Below are positions 8,412 to 15,165 of a DNA stretch of 64,000 nt, piece after piece. A program made the translations under genes and the position numbers. The stretch comes from Kitasatospora kifunensis (GTDB taxonomy: Bacteria > Actinomycetota > Actinomycetes > Streptomycetales > Streptomycetaceae), in NCBI RefSeq assembly GCF_014203855.1, contig NZ_JACHJV010000001.1, positions 7,440,001-7,504,000 on the forward strand, given 5' to 3'. Under the pieces are notes generated by a model, which saw only the letters and a list, made by a program, of their open reading frames with translations, made no database searches and had not been told where the DNA came from. How positions within the stretch are numbered: position 1 is the first letter of the stretch; each line of letters starts with the position of its first letter.

Positions 8412-9329
8412 TCAGGGCAGTAGGACGATCTTGCCGCGGGTGTGCCCCTGCTCCAACTGCTCGAACGCGGCCCTGACCTCCTCCAGCGGGAACTGCGCGG
8501 CGATCGGCACCTCCAGGGCGCCCTCCGCCGCCAGCGCGGCCAACTCCGCGACGACCGCGGCGCTGCTGGCCTGCATGCTGCCTTCGGTCTTCACCCCGTA
8601 CTCCTGGGCGGCGGCGAAGTCGATGATCGTGTCGATCCGGGCCAACTCCACGCCCAGCTCGACCGCGAGTTTCACATAGCCCTCGCCGTAGGTGTCGATG
8701 AACGCGTCGATCCGGCCCGCCGACTCGCGCAGCTGCCGTGCCAGGCCCTCGCCGTAGGCGACCGGCTTGACCCCGTGCGCGGCCAGCCAGTCGTGGTTGG
8801 CCGGCCCGGCGATTCCGATCACCTCGGCCCCGGCGCGCTTGGCCAGCTGGACCACCAGCGACCCCACGCCGCCGGCGGCCCCGGACACCACGACGGTGTC
8901 GCCCGGCTGCAGCGACACCGAACGCACGGCCGCATACGCCGTCGTGCCGGCGACGAACAGCGAACCGGCGACCTGCCACGGCAGGTTCGCCGGTTTGGGC
9001 GTCAACTCCCGGGCCTCGGTGAGCACGTACTCGGCGTGGCTGGCGCGCAGATCGGTGAAACCGAGCACCTCGTCGCCGACGCCGAACTCCTCGACCCCGG
9101 GCCCCACCTTCGTCACGGTCCCGGCCAGATCGCTGCCCTGGCCGGACGGGAAGGTGGCCGGCCAGCGGTCATGCAGCGATCCGGTGCGGATCTTGGCCTC
9201 ACCGGGGTTGATACCGGCCGCCTTGACCTTGACCAGCACCTGCCCCTCGGCCGGCTCGGGCAGCGCAACCTCCACCACCCGCAGCACCTCGATGCCGCCG
9301 TACTCGTTGAACCGCACTGCCTTCGGCAT
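8412..9329 (-). CDS. NADP-dependent quinone oxidoreductase-like enzyme (zinc-less MDR)
   Basis: A medium-chain dehydrogenase/reductase of the quinone oxidoreductase type, expected to reduce quinones or enones with NADPH in the cytoplasm. The 305-aa chain begins MPKAVRFNEYGGIEVL, has the GroES-like N-terminal half with GINPGEAKIRTG, then a Rossmann half with the nucleotide motif SGAAGGVGSLVVQLAKRAGA. Catalytic zinc cysteines are absent, as expected for this branch. The start at 9329 is fixed by GAGGAG just upstream. It converges on the deacetylase. Substrate unknown. Confidence 0.88.
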   Translation of the reverse strand: MPKAVRFNEYGGIEVLRVVEVALPEPAEGQVLVKVKAAGINPGEAKIRTGSLHDRWPATFPSGQGSDLAGTVTKVGPGVEEFGVGDEVLGFTDLRASHAEYVLTEARELTPKPANLPWQVAGSLFVAGTTAYAAVRSVSLQPGDTVVVSGAAGGVGSLVVQLAKRAGAEVIGIAGPANHDWLAAHGVKPVAYGEGLARQLRESAGRIDAFIDTYGEGYVKLAVELGVELARIDTIIDFAAAQEYGVKTEGSMQASSAAVVAELAALAAEGALEVPIAAQFPLEEVRAAFEQLEQGHTRGKIVLLP

Positions 9330-9590
9330 GCTCAGCTCCTCGCCTTGGACCGACCGCTCTCGGTCGCGGCCCCTCGCGCACGGGCCGCCGGCTGCGGCCC
9401 CTTGCCGCAACCGCTCCGTGCAACCGCGCCGGGGCCTCGGCTATGCCGTCCGAACGGGTGAATTCGCTCGCTACTTTCAGTAGCGCAGGGCCGTCGCAGG
9501 GCCATCGCAGGGCTAGGGATGCGTTAGGGCTGTGCTCCACCGCAGGCCCGGGCAGGGCCGTTGCGCCACCCTGTATCCAGGAGGTGCACC
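9330..9590. promoter_or_regulatory. Divergent intergenic region with small hairpin
   Basis: Separates the oxidoreductase from the DUF4118-like gene. It holds a 7-bp inverted repeat (9469-9475 with 9479-9485, loop TTC) and about three copies of GCAGGGCY-type repeats at 9486-9520. No convincing promoter boxes were identified. Confidence 0.35.
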
Positions 9591-10343
9591 ATGCCTCAGA
9601 TCCTCACCCGAGGCCCGCTGGCGATCCTCGCCGCGCTGGCGGCCCCACTGGCCGTCTGCGCGATCCTGCTGCCGTGGCGCGGCAGCATCGCCAACACCAA
9701 TGTCGCGCTGATCCTGGTCGTGGTGGTGGTCGCGGCCGCTGCGTTGGGACACCGCCTGGCCGGCGCACTCGCCGCGCTGTCCGCCGCCCTCTGGTTCGAC
9801 TTCTTCTTCACCCGGCCCTACCAACAGTTCTCGATCAGCAAGCCCGCTGACCTCACCACGGCGGTGCTGCTCCTGCTGGTCGGGCTGGCGGTCTCCCAAC
9901 TGGCCGCCCACGCCCGCCGCCTGAAGGTCGTCGCGGTCACCGACGCCGGCTACCTGGCCGAGTTGCACCACACCGCCCAGCTCAGCCAGTCCACGACCTC
10001 CTCCGTCACGGTGGTCGACCACGTGCGCGCGCAACTCGTGGGCCTGCTCCATCTGCGAGCCTGCCGCTTCGAGTACGGCACCCTGCTGGGCCACCCGCCG
10101 CGCCTCGAACAGGACGGCTCCGTCACGCTGTTCCACAAGCAGTGGGACGTCGATCGACTCGGGCTGCCGCAGGGGGAGATCGAGCTGCGGGTCTTCGCCA
10201 ACGGCCGCTTCTACGGCCGGTTCATGATGGACCCGACGCCAGGTGTCGTCCCCTCCTTGCAGGCGCGACTCGTCGCGGTGACCCTCGCGGACCAGACCGG
10301 CAGTGCGCTGGACCTCATGCAGAACGTGCCGCAGGCCGCCTGA
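9591..10343 (+). CDS. DUF4118-type membrane protein (KdpD-like sensor module without kinase)
   Basis: Resembles the four-helix membrane module of KdpD sensor kinases (DUF4118): four hydrophobic segments in residues 10-115, with FFFTRPYQQFSISKPADL between helices matching the conserved loop of that family. Residues 115-250 are soluble and unrelated to a histidine kinase; no H-box or ATPase motif is present. It is therefore a sensor-like membrane protein lacking a kinase output. The ATG at 9591 follows a near-consensus AGGAGGT. Stand-alone proteins of this build are seen in streptomycetes; the role is not known. Confidence 0.8.
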   Translation: MPQILTRGPLAILAALAAPLAVCAILLPWRGSIANTNVALILVVVVVAAAALGHRLAGALAALSAALWFDFFFTRPYQQFSISKPADLTTAVLLLLVGLAVSQLAAHARRLKVVAVTDAGYLAELHHTAQLSQSTTSSVTVVDHVRAQLVGLLHLRACRFEYGTLLGHPPRLEQDGSVTLFHKQWDVDRLGLPQGEIELRVFANGRFYGRFMMDPTPGVVPSLQARLVAVTLADQTGSALDLMQNVPQAA

Positions 10344-10361
10344 CGGCCGTGGCGGCACTTT

Positions 10362-10395
10362 CTGGAAGTCGGGAGCAGCTGGAAGTCGGGAGCAG
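10362..10395. repeat. Perfect 17-bp tandem duplication
   Basis: A 17-nt unit (CTGGAAGTCGGGAGCAG) occurs twice back to back in the gap between two convergent genes. No function is evident. Confidence 0.85.
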
Positions 10396-10448
10396 CCAGC
10401 AGCTGCCGGGCGGCGGTCAGGGCCGAGTCCCGGTGGCTCTTCTCCCTG

Positions 10449-10943
10449 CTACTCCGTCGCGTAGGCGCGGGCGTAGCTCGTGGCGAGTGGCGGTGGGAAG
10501 CGGGTGACGAAGTCGCACACGGTGAGATGGGTCGGAATGATCGTGATCACTGCCATCTCGCTCGTGCTCTCGCGCTTGATGCGCTCCCACTCCGCCATCC
10601 TGTCCTCACCGATGCTCCGGCGGGAGGCGTCGATGTGCTCCTGGGGGATCCCCTGCCGGAGCTCGATCGAGGCCAGGCCGCGCCCGATCATGAGCTGCGG
10701 CGGGTAGTCGGGGGCGTCGACGGTGAAGGACACCTGGGGATGCGCCGCGATCGCCTTGACCTTGTACGCCGTGGTCGGGGTGGCGAAGACGAAGGCCTTG
10801 CCGTTCCAGAGGTAGGAGACCGGGATCGAGCGTGGGTGGCCGTCCAGTCCCACGTAGCCCAGCCGCATCGGAATCGGCGCCTCCAACAGGGTCCTGATCA
10901 CCGGATCGGTGTTCACCAGCTGCACGATCTGCGAATAGTCCAC
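10449..10943 (-). CDS. Pyridoxamine 5'-phosphate oxidase-family FMN/F420 protein
   Basis: A split beta-barrel flavin-binding protein of 164 aa, of the type that binds FMN or F420 and reduces small molecules in the cytoplasm. Visible family traits are MRLGYVGLDGHPRSIPVSYLWNG and FATPTTAYKVKAIAAHPQVSFTVD, the two strands that line the cofactor. The GTG start at 10943 has GAAGGAGG upstream, so the longer in-frame version starting at 11051 is rejected. Substrate is not predictable. It is a single gene with its own upstream region. Confidence 0.82.
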   Translation of the reverse strand: MDYSQIVQLVNTDPVIRTLLEAPIPMRLGYVGLDGHPRSIPVSYLWNGKAFVFATPTTAYKVKAIAAHPQVSFTVDAPDYPPQLMIGRGLASIELRQGIPQEHIDASRRSIGEDRMAEWERIKRESTSEMAVITIIPTHLTVCDFVTRFPPPLATSYARAYATE

Positions 10944-11084
10944 GGGTGCCTCCTTCTCTGGCGTCCTTCGCGCTACGGAAACGCACTCACCTGACCCAGT
11001 GTCACAAGGGTTCGAGGGACAACGCTTCTCTGATCGTGCGCAGTTGGCCATGACACGTCAGAGAATCCGGCGCCGGAACGGCGG

Positions 11085-11123
11085 CGGCCGACGGCCTGCC
11101 CGAGGAGGGCGGGCCGTCGGCCG
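11085..11123. terminator. Terminator after VOC gene
   Basis: A 17-bp stem (11085-11101 with 11107-11123, one T-G pair, 5-nt loop) lies 43 nt past the VOC stop codon on the minus strand. Confidence 0.65.
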
Positions 11124-11165
11124 GGGAGCAGTGGGCGTGGTGTGGTGGGTGTGGCGCAGCGCGGG

Positions 11166-11972
11166 TCAGGCCGCTTCGGAGCTCTCCGCCTTGATGATCG
11201 CGAAAGTGCCGCCCTGCGGGTCCTGGACGACGGCCATCCGGCCCGCCATCATGTCGAACGGCGGCTTGAGCACGTTGCCGCCGGCCCGGACCAGCGCGTC
11301 GACCGTGCTGTCGGCGTCGTCCACCGCGAAGTAGGTCAGCCAGTGCGAGGGGGTGCCCGGCGGCAGGCCCTCGATGTTCTCCAGCCCCTGCAGGCCGCCG
11401 ACCGGGCGGTCGTTCACGGACAGCGAGAAGTAGCTCTCCGTGCCCTCCATGGGGGCGACGCTGATGCCCAGCGCCTTGCCGTAGAACGTCGCGGCCGCGC
11501 TCGGCGCACTGGTGACGAGCTCGTTCCAGATGACCGCGCCGGGCTCGTTGACCACCTGCGCGCCGGCGAAGTCCCGGGCCTGCCAGAGGCCGAAGACGGC
11601 GCTCGTGGGATCGCTGACGATCGCCATCCGGCCGATCTGGAGCACGTCCATGCCCGGCATCATCACCTGGCCACCACCCACCGTGACCGCCTTCTCGGTG
11701 GCGTCCACGTCGGCGGTGGCGAAGTAGGTGGTCCACACGGTCGGCGGCATCGGGTCGGGCGTGCTGCCGTCCGGGTTCCGCGCGGCCATGATCCCGGCGA
11801 CCGCCCTGCCGTTCAGCGTGCAGACCGCGTATCCACCGGTCTCGGGCGGGCCGACCTCGCCCTGCCAGCCGAAGAGATCACGGTAGAAGTCGAGGGCGGC
11901 CTGCTGGTCGGGAACCATGAGATCGAACCAGCAGGGTGTGCCGGGAGCGTACGGGCCGGTGACGTCAGGCAT
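11166..11972 (-). CDS. VOC-family protein with two glyoxalase-like domains
   Basis: The 268-aa protein has two tandem vicinal-oxygen-chelate modules. The first begins GTPCWFDLMVPDQQAALDFYRDLFGW and the second GAVIWNELVTSAPSAAATFYGKALG, each ending in a G-R-M-A-(I/V)-V-x-D-P strand. Such pairs occur as glyoxalase, bleomycin-resistance or hydrolase-like proteins, so the substrate is uncertain. The ATG at 11972 has GGAGGC 7 nt upstream; the longer frame reading through the DoxX region is a shadow. Transcribed leftward, ending at a strong hairpin. Confidence 0.87.
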   Translation of the reverse strand: MPDVTGPYAPGTPCWFDLMVPDQQAALDFYRDLFGWQGEVGPPETGGYAVCTLNGRAVAGIMAARNPDGSTPDPMPPTVWTTYFATADVDATEKAVTVGGGQVMMPGMDVLQIGRMAIVSDPTSAVFGLWQARDFAGAQVVNEPGAVIWNELVTSAPSAAATFYGKALGISVAPMEGTESYFSLSVNDRPVGGLQGLENIEGLPPGTPSHWLTYFAVDDADSTVDALVRAGGNVLKPPFDMMAGRMAVVQDPQGGTFAIIKAESSEAA

Positions 11973-12130
11973 GAGAAGCCTCCGTGACGGTGACGGTGGG
12001 GTGCTTTTCCCAACCGCCACCCTTGCGCCGCGCAGTACGTCCCGCCATTCCTGGGGTCCGTACGTGGACGTCCTGGGGCCCGTACGCGGACGCGAGCGCT
12101 GTCGCGGTCTCCGGTCGGCCTCGGGCGGTC

Positions 12131-12700
12131 TCAGTTGCGGATGAGAAGGACGATTGCGCTGCCCGCCAGCCCCAGCACCGCGGCGGCTGCGCCGTAGGCC
12201 AGGCGGTGTGCGCGCAGCACCGGGACGTAGCGGTCGAGGGCGTAGCGGCCAGGTCCGGTCAGGGCGATGCCCGCTGCCGCGGCGGTGAGGAAGAGCTCGT
12301 ACTCCACGCCCTTGGGGGCGAAGAAGCCACCGCCCCACTTGACCGCGAGGGCGTTGACCAGGGTGCCGACCAGGGCCGCGCAGGCCAGCGGAGTGAGCAG
12401 GCCGACGGCCAGTCCGAGGCCGCCCACGGTCTCGCTGAGGCCGGCCACCGCGGCCATCGCCTTGCCGGCGGGGTAGCCGCTCATGGTGAAGAACTTCCCG
12501 GTGCCGGTGAGGCCGCCGCCGTCGAACCAGCCGAACAGCTTCTGCGTGCCATGGGCGGCCATGGTCAGTCCGAGCACGACGCGCAGCAGCAGCAGGCCGG
12601 CGTCGTACGCGTGCGCGGTTGCCGCGTGGCCGGTGGCCGCGGCCGGGGTGGCGGCAGTCGGCGAGGTGGTCGGGGTGGAGACGGGGGCGGGCGAAGGCAT
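12131..12700 (-). CDS. DoxX-family membrane protein
   Basis: A small integral membrane protein (189 aa) of the DoxX family, whose members accompany thiosulfate or thiol-linked redox in the membrane. After a Pro/Thr/Ala-rich N-terminal tail come four hydrophobic helices with the family sequence GLLLLRVVLGLTMAAHGTQKLFGWF. The conserved AVKWGGGFF loop and GVEYELF follow. Upstream at 12802-12851 is a large inverted repeat likely to control it. It lies 158 nt beyond the VOC gene start, same strand, so the two may be co-expressed. Confidence 0.87.
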   Translation of the reverse strand: MPSPAPVSTPTTSPTAATPAAATGHAATAHAYDAGLLLLRVVLGLTMAAHGTQKLFGWFDGGGLTGTGKFFTMSGYPAGKAMAAVAGLSETVGGLGLAVGLLTPLACAALVGTLVNALAVKWGGGFFAPKGVEYELFLTAAAAGIALTGPGRYALDRYVPVLRAHRLAYGAAAAVLGLAGSAIVLLIRN

Positions 12701-12801
12701 GAAGAAGTCCTCTCAGCAGGGTGACGGAAGAGGGGGCTATGGACGGGCGTGGGCGGCCGAGCCGCACGGAGCAGGGCATGGAGACACTGCTCGCCCGAGT
12801 G

Positions 12802-12851
12802 GTTCAAATTCGAACTATGAGTCGATCGTACCTCACGATTCGAATTTGAAC
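12802..12851. promoter_or_regulatory. 13-bp inverted repeat operator upstream of doxX-like gene
   Basis: Perfect 13-nt arms (GTTCAAATTCGAA at 12802-12814 and its reverse complement at 12839-12851) flank 24 nt. Each arm is itself an AT-rich near-palindrome (TTCAAATTCGAA), unusual in such GC-rich DNA, so this looks like two operator half-sets around a promoter about 100 nt upstream of the DoxX start. A MarR/HxlR-like regulator encoded elsewhere is plausible. Confidence 0.6.
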
Positions 12852-12866
12852 TAAGCCGCTCCGTGA

Positions 12867-12923
12867 TCGCGAGGGGGTCGCGAGGGGGTCGCGAGGGGAT
12901 CCGCGAGGGGATCCGTGAGTGGA
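12867..12923. repeat. 11-12-bp tandem repeat, five units
   Basis: Five imperfect units of TCGCGAGGGGG type (starts 12867, 12878, 12889, 12900, 12912), drifting to TCCGTGAGTGGA. It is non-coding, between the operator and the thioredoxin terminator. Confidence 0.75.
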
Positions 12924-12968
12924 TCGGGGCGCGCCCGTCCGTGGAGCTGAGGTGTCGTCAGAAAAGCA

Positions 12969-13007
12969 CCGGGCCCTGGGGCGCGTTACTCGCGCGCAAG
13001 GGCCCGG
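12969..13007. terminator. Terminator after thioredoxin gene
   Basis: A 9-bp perfect outer stem (12969-12977 with 12999-13007) with further GCGCG/CGCGC pairing inside. It lies 56 nt past the thioredoxin stop on the minus strand. A smaller CCTGCC/GGCAGG hairpin (13031-13047) precedes it. Confidence 0.65.
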
Positions 13008-13062
13008 CGCTCGGCGATCGGTGAGTGCTGCCTGCCTTTCCGGCAGGACGGCTGGTGGAGCG

Positions 13063-13389
13063 TCAGGCCTGGAGGAAGGCCGCGAGGTCGCGTTCGATGG
13101 CCGCCTTGGGCTTGGCACCCACGATGGTCTTGACCACCTCGCCCCCCTGGAAGACGCTCATGGTCGGGATGGACATGACGCCGTACTTGGCGGCGGTGAC
13201 CGGGTTCTGGTCGATGTTGAGCTTCACGATCTCGATCTTGTCCCCGTGCTCGGCGGCGATCGCCTCGAGCGAGGGGGCGACCTGTCGGCACGGGCCGCAC
13301 CACTCGGCCCAGAAGTCGACCAGGACCGGCTTCTCGCTGGTCAGGACGTCCTGGTCGAAGGAAGTGTCGGTCACGTTCTTCAGCGCCAT
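13063..13389 (-). CDS. trxA: Thioredoxin
   Basis: A general disulfide reductant of the cytoplasm. The 108-aa protein has the canonical length and active site WCGPC (Cys31, Cys34), with the cis-proline strand SIPTMSVFQGGEVV and the buried Asp in VLVDFWAEW. The ATG at 13389 (MALKNVTD) is preceded by AAAGG and is standard; the extra upstream residues in the longer frame are not thioredoxin. It is a single gene, so it is not part of a trxBA operon here; reductase must lie elsewhere. Confidence 0.96.
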   Translation of the reverse strand: MALKNVTDTSFDQDVLTSEKPVLVDFWAEWCGPCRQVAPSLEAIAAEHGDKIEIVKLNIDQNPVTAAKYGVMSIPTMSVFQGGEVVKTIVGAKPKAAIERDLAAFLQA

Positions 13390-13658
13390 GGCGGGGTTGC
13401 CTTTCGAGACGTCGGCGGCGTGCGCACAGCGCCGGGACGAGCGCGAGGTGCGGGACACCGCGGCAGGGTGTGCGGCTCCATCCTCCCTAATCCGCCGTCG
13501 GGACCAGGCGAGGTCGGCCCTTTGCCACCGCGTGTCGGACCGCGCGGGCCGGGGGCCGGGCGCTGCGGCCCGAGCGTCGCAACGGCCTCGACGCGGTGCC
13601 GCCGACGGGGGTGTGCGGAGTGGTCGAAAGATCGGCTAGTATTTCTCTCGCACACCGA
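13390..13658. other. Intergenic region between trxA and tRNA-Leu
   Basis: Holds the thioredoxin promoter on the minus strand and the tRNA-Leu promoter on the plus strand. TAGTAT at 13637-13642, about 17 nt before the mature tRNA end, is a plausible tRNA -10 box. Nothing else is evident. Confidence 0.35.
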
Positions 13659-13745
13659 GCGCGGGTGGCGGAATAGGCAGACGCGCTGGATTCAGGTTCC
13701 AGTGCCCGAAAGGGCGTGGGGGTTCAACTCCCCCCTCGCGCACCA
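13659..13745 (+). tRNA. tRNA-Leu (CAG)
   Basis: An 87-nt class II tRNA with the anticodon CAG at 13693-13695. The acceptor 5' strand GCGCGGG pairs with CTCGCGC; the long variable arm (TGCCCGAAAGGGCGT) is typical of leucine tRNA; the T-arm is GGGGGTTCAACTCCCCC. The 3' CCA is encoded (13743-13745). Confidence 0.97.
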
Positions 13746-13759
13746 AGGTCAACCGACCT

Positions 13760-13806
13760 GATGTGGCCGGTCAAACCGACAGTATGTCGGTTTGACCGGC
13801 CACATC
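13760..13806. terminator. Perfect 22-bp hairpin after tRNA-Leu
   Basis: Arms 13760-13781 and 13785-13806 are exact reverse complements with a 3-nt loop (GTA). It begins 15 nt after the tRNA and lies between it and a convergent gene, so it can act as a bidirectional terminator. It is unusually long and perfect. Confidence 0.8.
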
Positions 13807-13892
13807 GCTTTGTAGAACGTGTGCTGGCCCCCTGCGGCTTCTCAGGGGGCCAGGCGACGGTGAGGTGGGTTCCTGCGCCGGAGCGGCCCCGG

Positions 13893-15083
13893 TCAGTCGG
13901 TGTCGGTGGCGGCCAGTACCGCGATCTCCTGGCCCCCGGGGCGCAGGGCCGCGACGGCGAGATCCCAGTAGATTCCGTAGAACCATGCGGACGTGGTGTC
14001 GACGCGGAACCAGCTTGTCCGGCGCACCAGTTCGGCGATCTGTGCCGGCGGGGCGGCCGCGGGACTCCCGGTCAGGCCGCCGAGGGACTGCCAGGCGGCG
14101 AGCCTTCCGTACGCGCCGTGGCGGCCCGGGCCGTATGCCGGTGCACGCACCGCGGTGGTGAGAAGGAGCCGGAACACGAGGTCCGGAGTCGACGGGTACA
14201 GCTTCGCCGGGGCCTGGTCCGCGGGCCAGGGGGCAAGTGGCAGGCGCCCGAAGACGGCCGGGAAGTCCTCCTCGGCCACCGGGTCCAGCAGCCAGAACTC
14301 CTGGGCGGCAAGCTTGCCGTTGGACTGGCCGAGCCAGTGCCCGGCGGCTGCGCCGATGGCCTCGGCCGACGCCGGGAGACCGATCTCCGTGGCGTCGATG
14401 CCGTCCACCCGCTGGTGCATCGACGGCGTGGTCTCCAGCGCGCGCAAGCCGAGCGAGTCCGCCCGCAAGCGGGGAACCGTCCAGGTCCAGTCGTCCGCCG
14501 CTCCCGGTGGGCGCCGGAGCCCGTGTTCCTCGGGAAGGAGGCGCAGGGGCAGCGCGGCGAGCGGATGGCCCTCGGCCAGGAGCGTGTCCGCGAAGGAACG
14601 CAGTGCCGGATGCTCGTCCACCCCGTCCGCGACGAGCACCAGCTCGTGGAGCAGACAGGCCGAGAACTCGTGTACGTAGGCGGATTCGGATTCCCGGTCG
14701 AACACCACGGACACGATGGACTCGATGCGCCGGCCGCCGGCCGCGACCGCGGCCAGCGAGCGCGGGGACACGGCCCGTTCGAGGCCGCCTCGGTGCGGCG
14801 AGGCGAGCACGCGCAGCAGGGCGCGCAGGCTTTCCGGCTCCGGATGTGCGGCAAGGGCGTGCAGGGTCCGGTACAGAACATCAGCGCAGCGCCCGTGCTG
14901 GTCCTCTCCCGCGGCGATCCGGGCGGCGAGTTCCAGCCCGAGGTCACCGGCCCAATCGAACTCACCACTGGAGAGCCGTGATTCGACCTCCGAACGCACA
15001 AGGGAGACCGTCGAATCGTCGGTCTCGCACAGGGCTTTCACGGTGCGGGTGATGTCCTTGTCCATGTGCTGATTATTTCCCAA
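13893..15083 (-). CDS. Hypothetical protein (possibly DUF6183-like), candidate immunity protein
   Basis: A 396-aa soluble protein with no signal peptide or membrane segment. It is helix-rich at the N-terminus with a HEAT-like pattern (LRALLRVLASPHRGG). The C-terminal half contains W/F-rich stretches (AELVRRTSWFRVDTTSAWFYGIYWDLAVAAL). I think it resembles the DUF6183 family but cannot confirm this. It starts 82 nt after the large HINT toxin on the same strand, the usual place of an immunity gene, so I infer that it neutralises the toxin. The TTG at 15083 is chosen because GGAGAAGG precedes it; ATG at 15065 is the alternative and lacks a ribosome site. Confidence 0.65.
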   Translation of the reverse strand: MGNNQHMDKDITRTVKALCETDDSTVSLVRSEVESRLSSGEFDWAGDLGLELAARIAAGEDQHGRCADVLYRTLHALAAHPEPESLRALLRVLASPHRGGLERAVSPRSLAAVAAGGRRIESIVSVVFDRESESAYVHEFSACLLHELVLVADGVDEHPALRSFADTLLAEGHPLAALPLRLLPEEHGLRRPPGAADDWTWTVPRLRADSLGLRALETTPSMHQRVDGIDATEIGLPASAEAIGAAAGHWLGQSNGKLAAQEFWLLDPVAEEDFPAVFGRLPLAPWPADQAPAKLYPSTPDLVFRLLLTTAVRAPAYGPGRHGAYGRLAAWQSLGGLTGSPAAAPPAQIAELVRRTSWFRVDTTSAWFYGIYWDLAVAALRPGGQEIAVLAATDTD

Positions 15084-15165
15084 CTTCGGTTTGCCTTCTC
15101 CAAAGGTCGAAAGGGCTCGGCCCGGCCCGTCGAACGGGCCGGGCCGAGCCTTCCTCCGGGGTGCC

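Noticed and set aside
13659-13806. Integration (att) site at tRNA-Leu
   Set aside because: tRNA 3' ends are common att sites, but no integrase, excisionase or second tRNA fragment is seen nearby.
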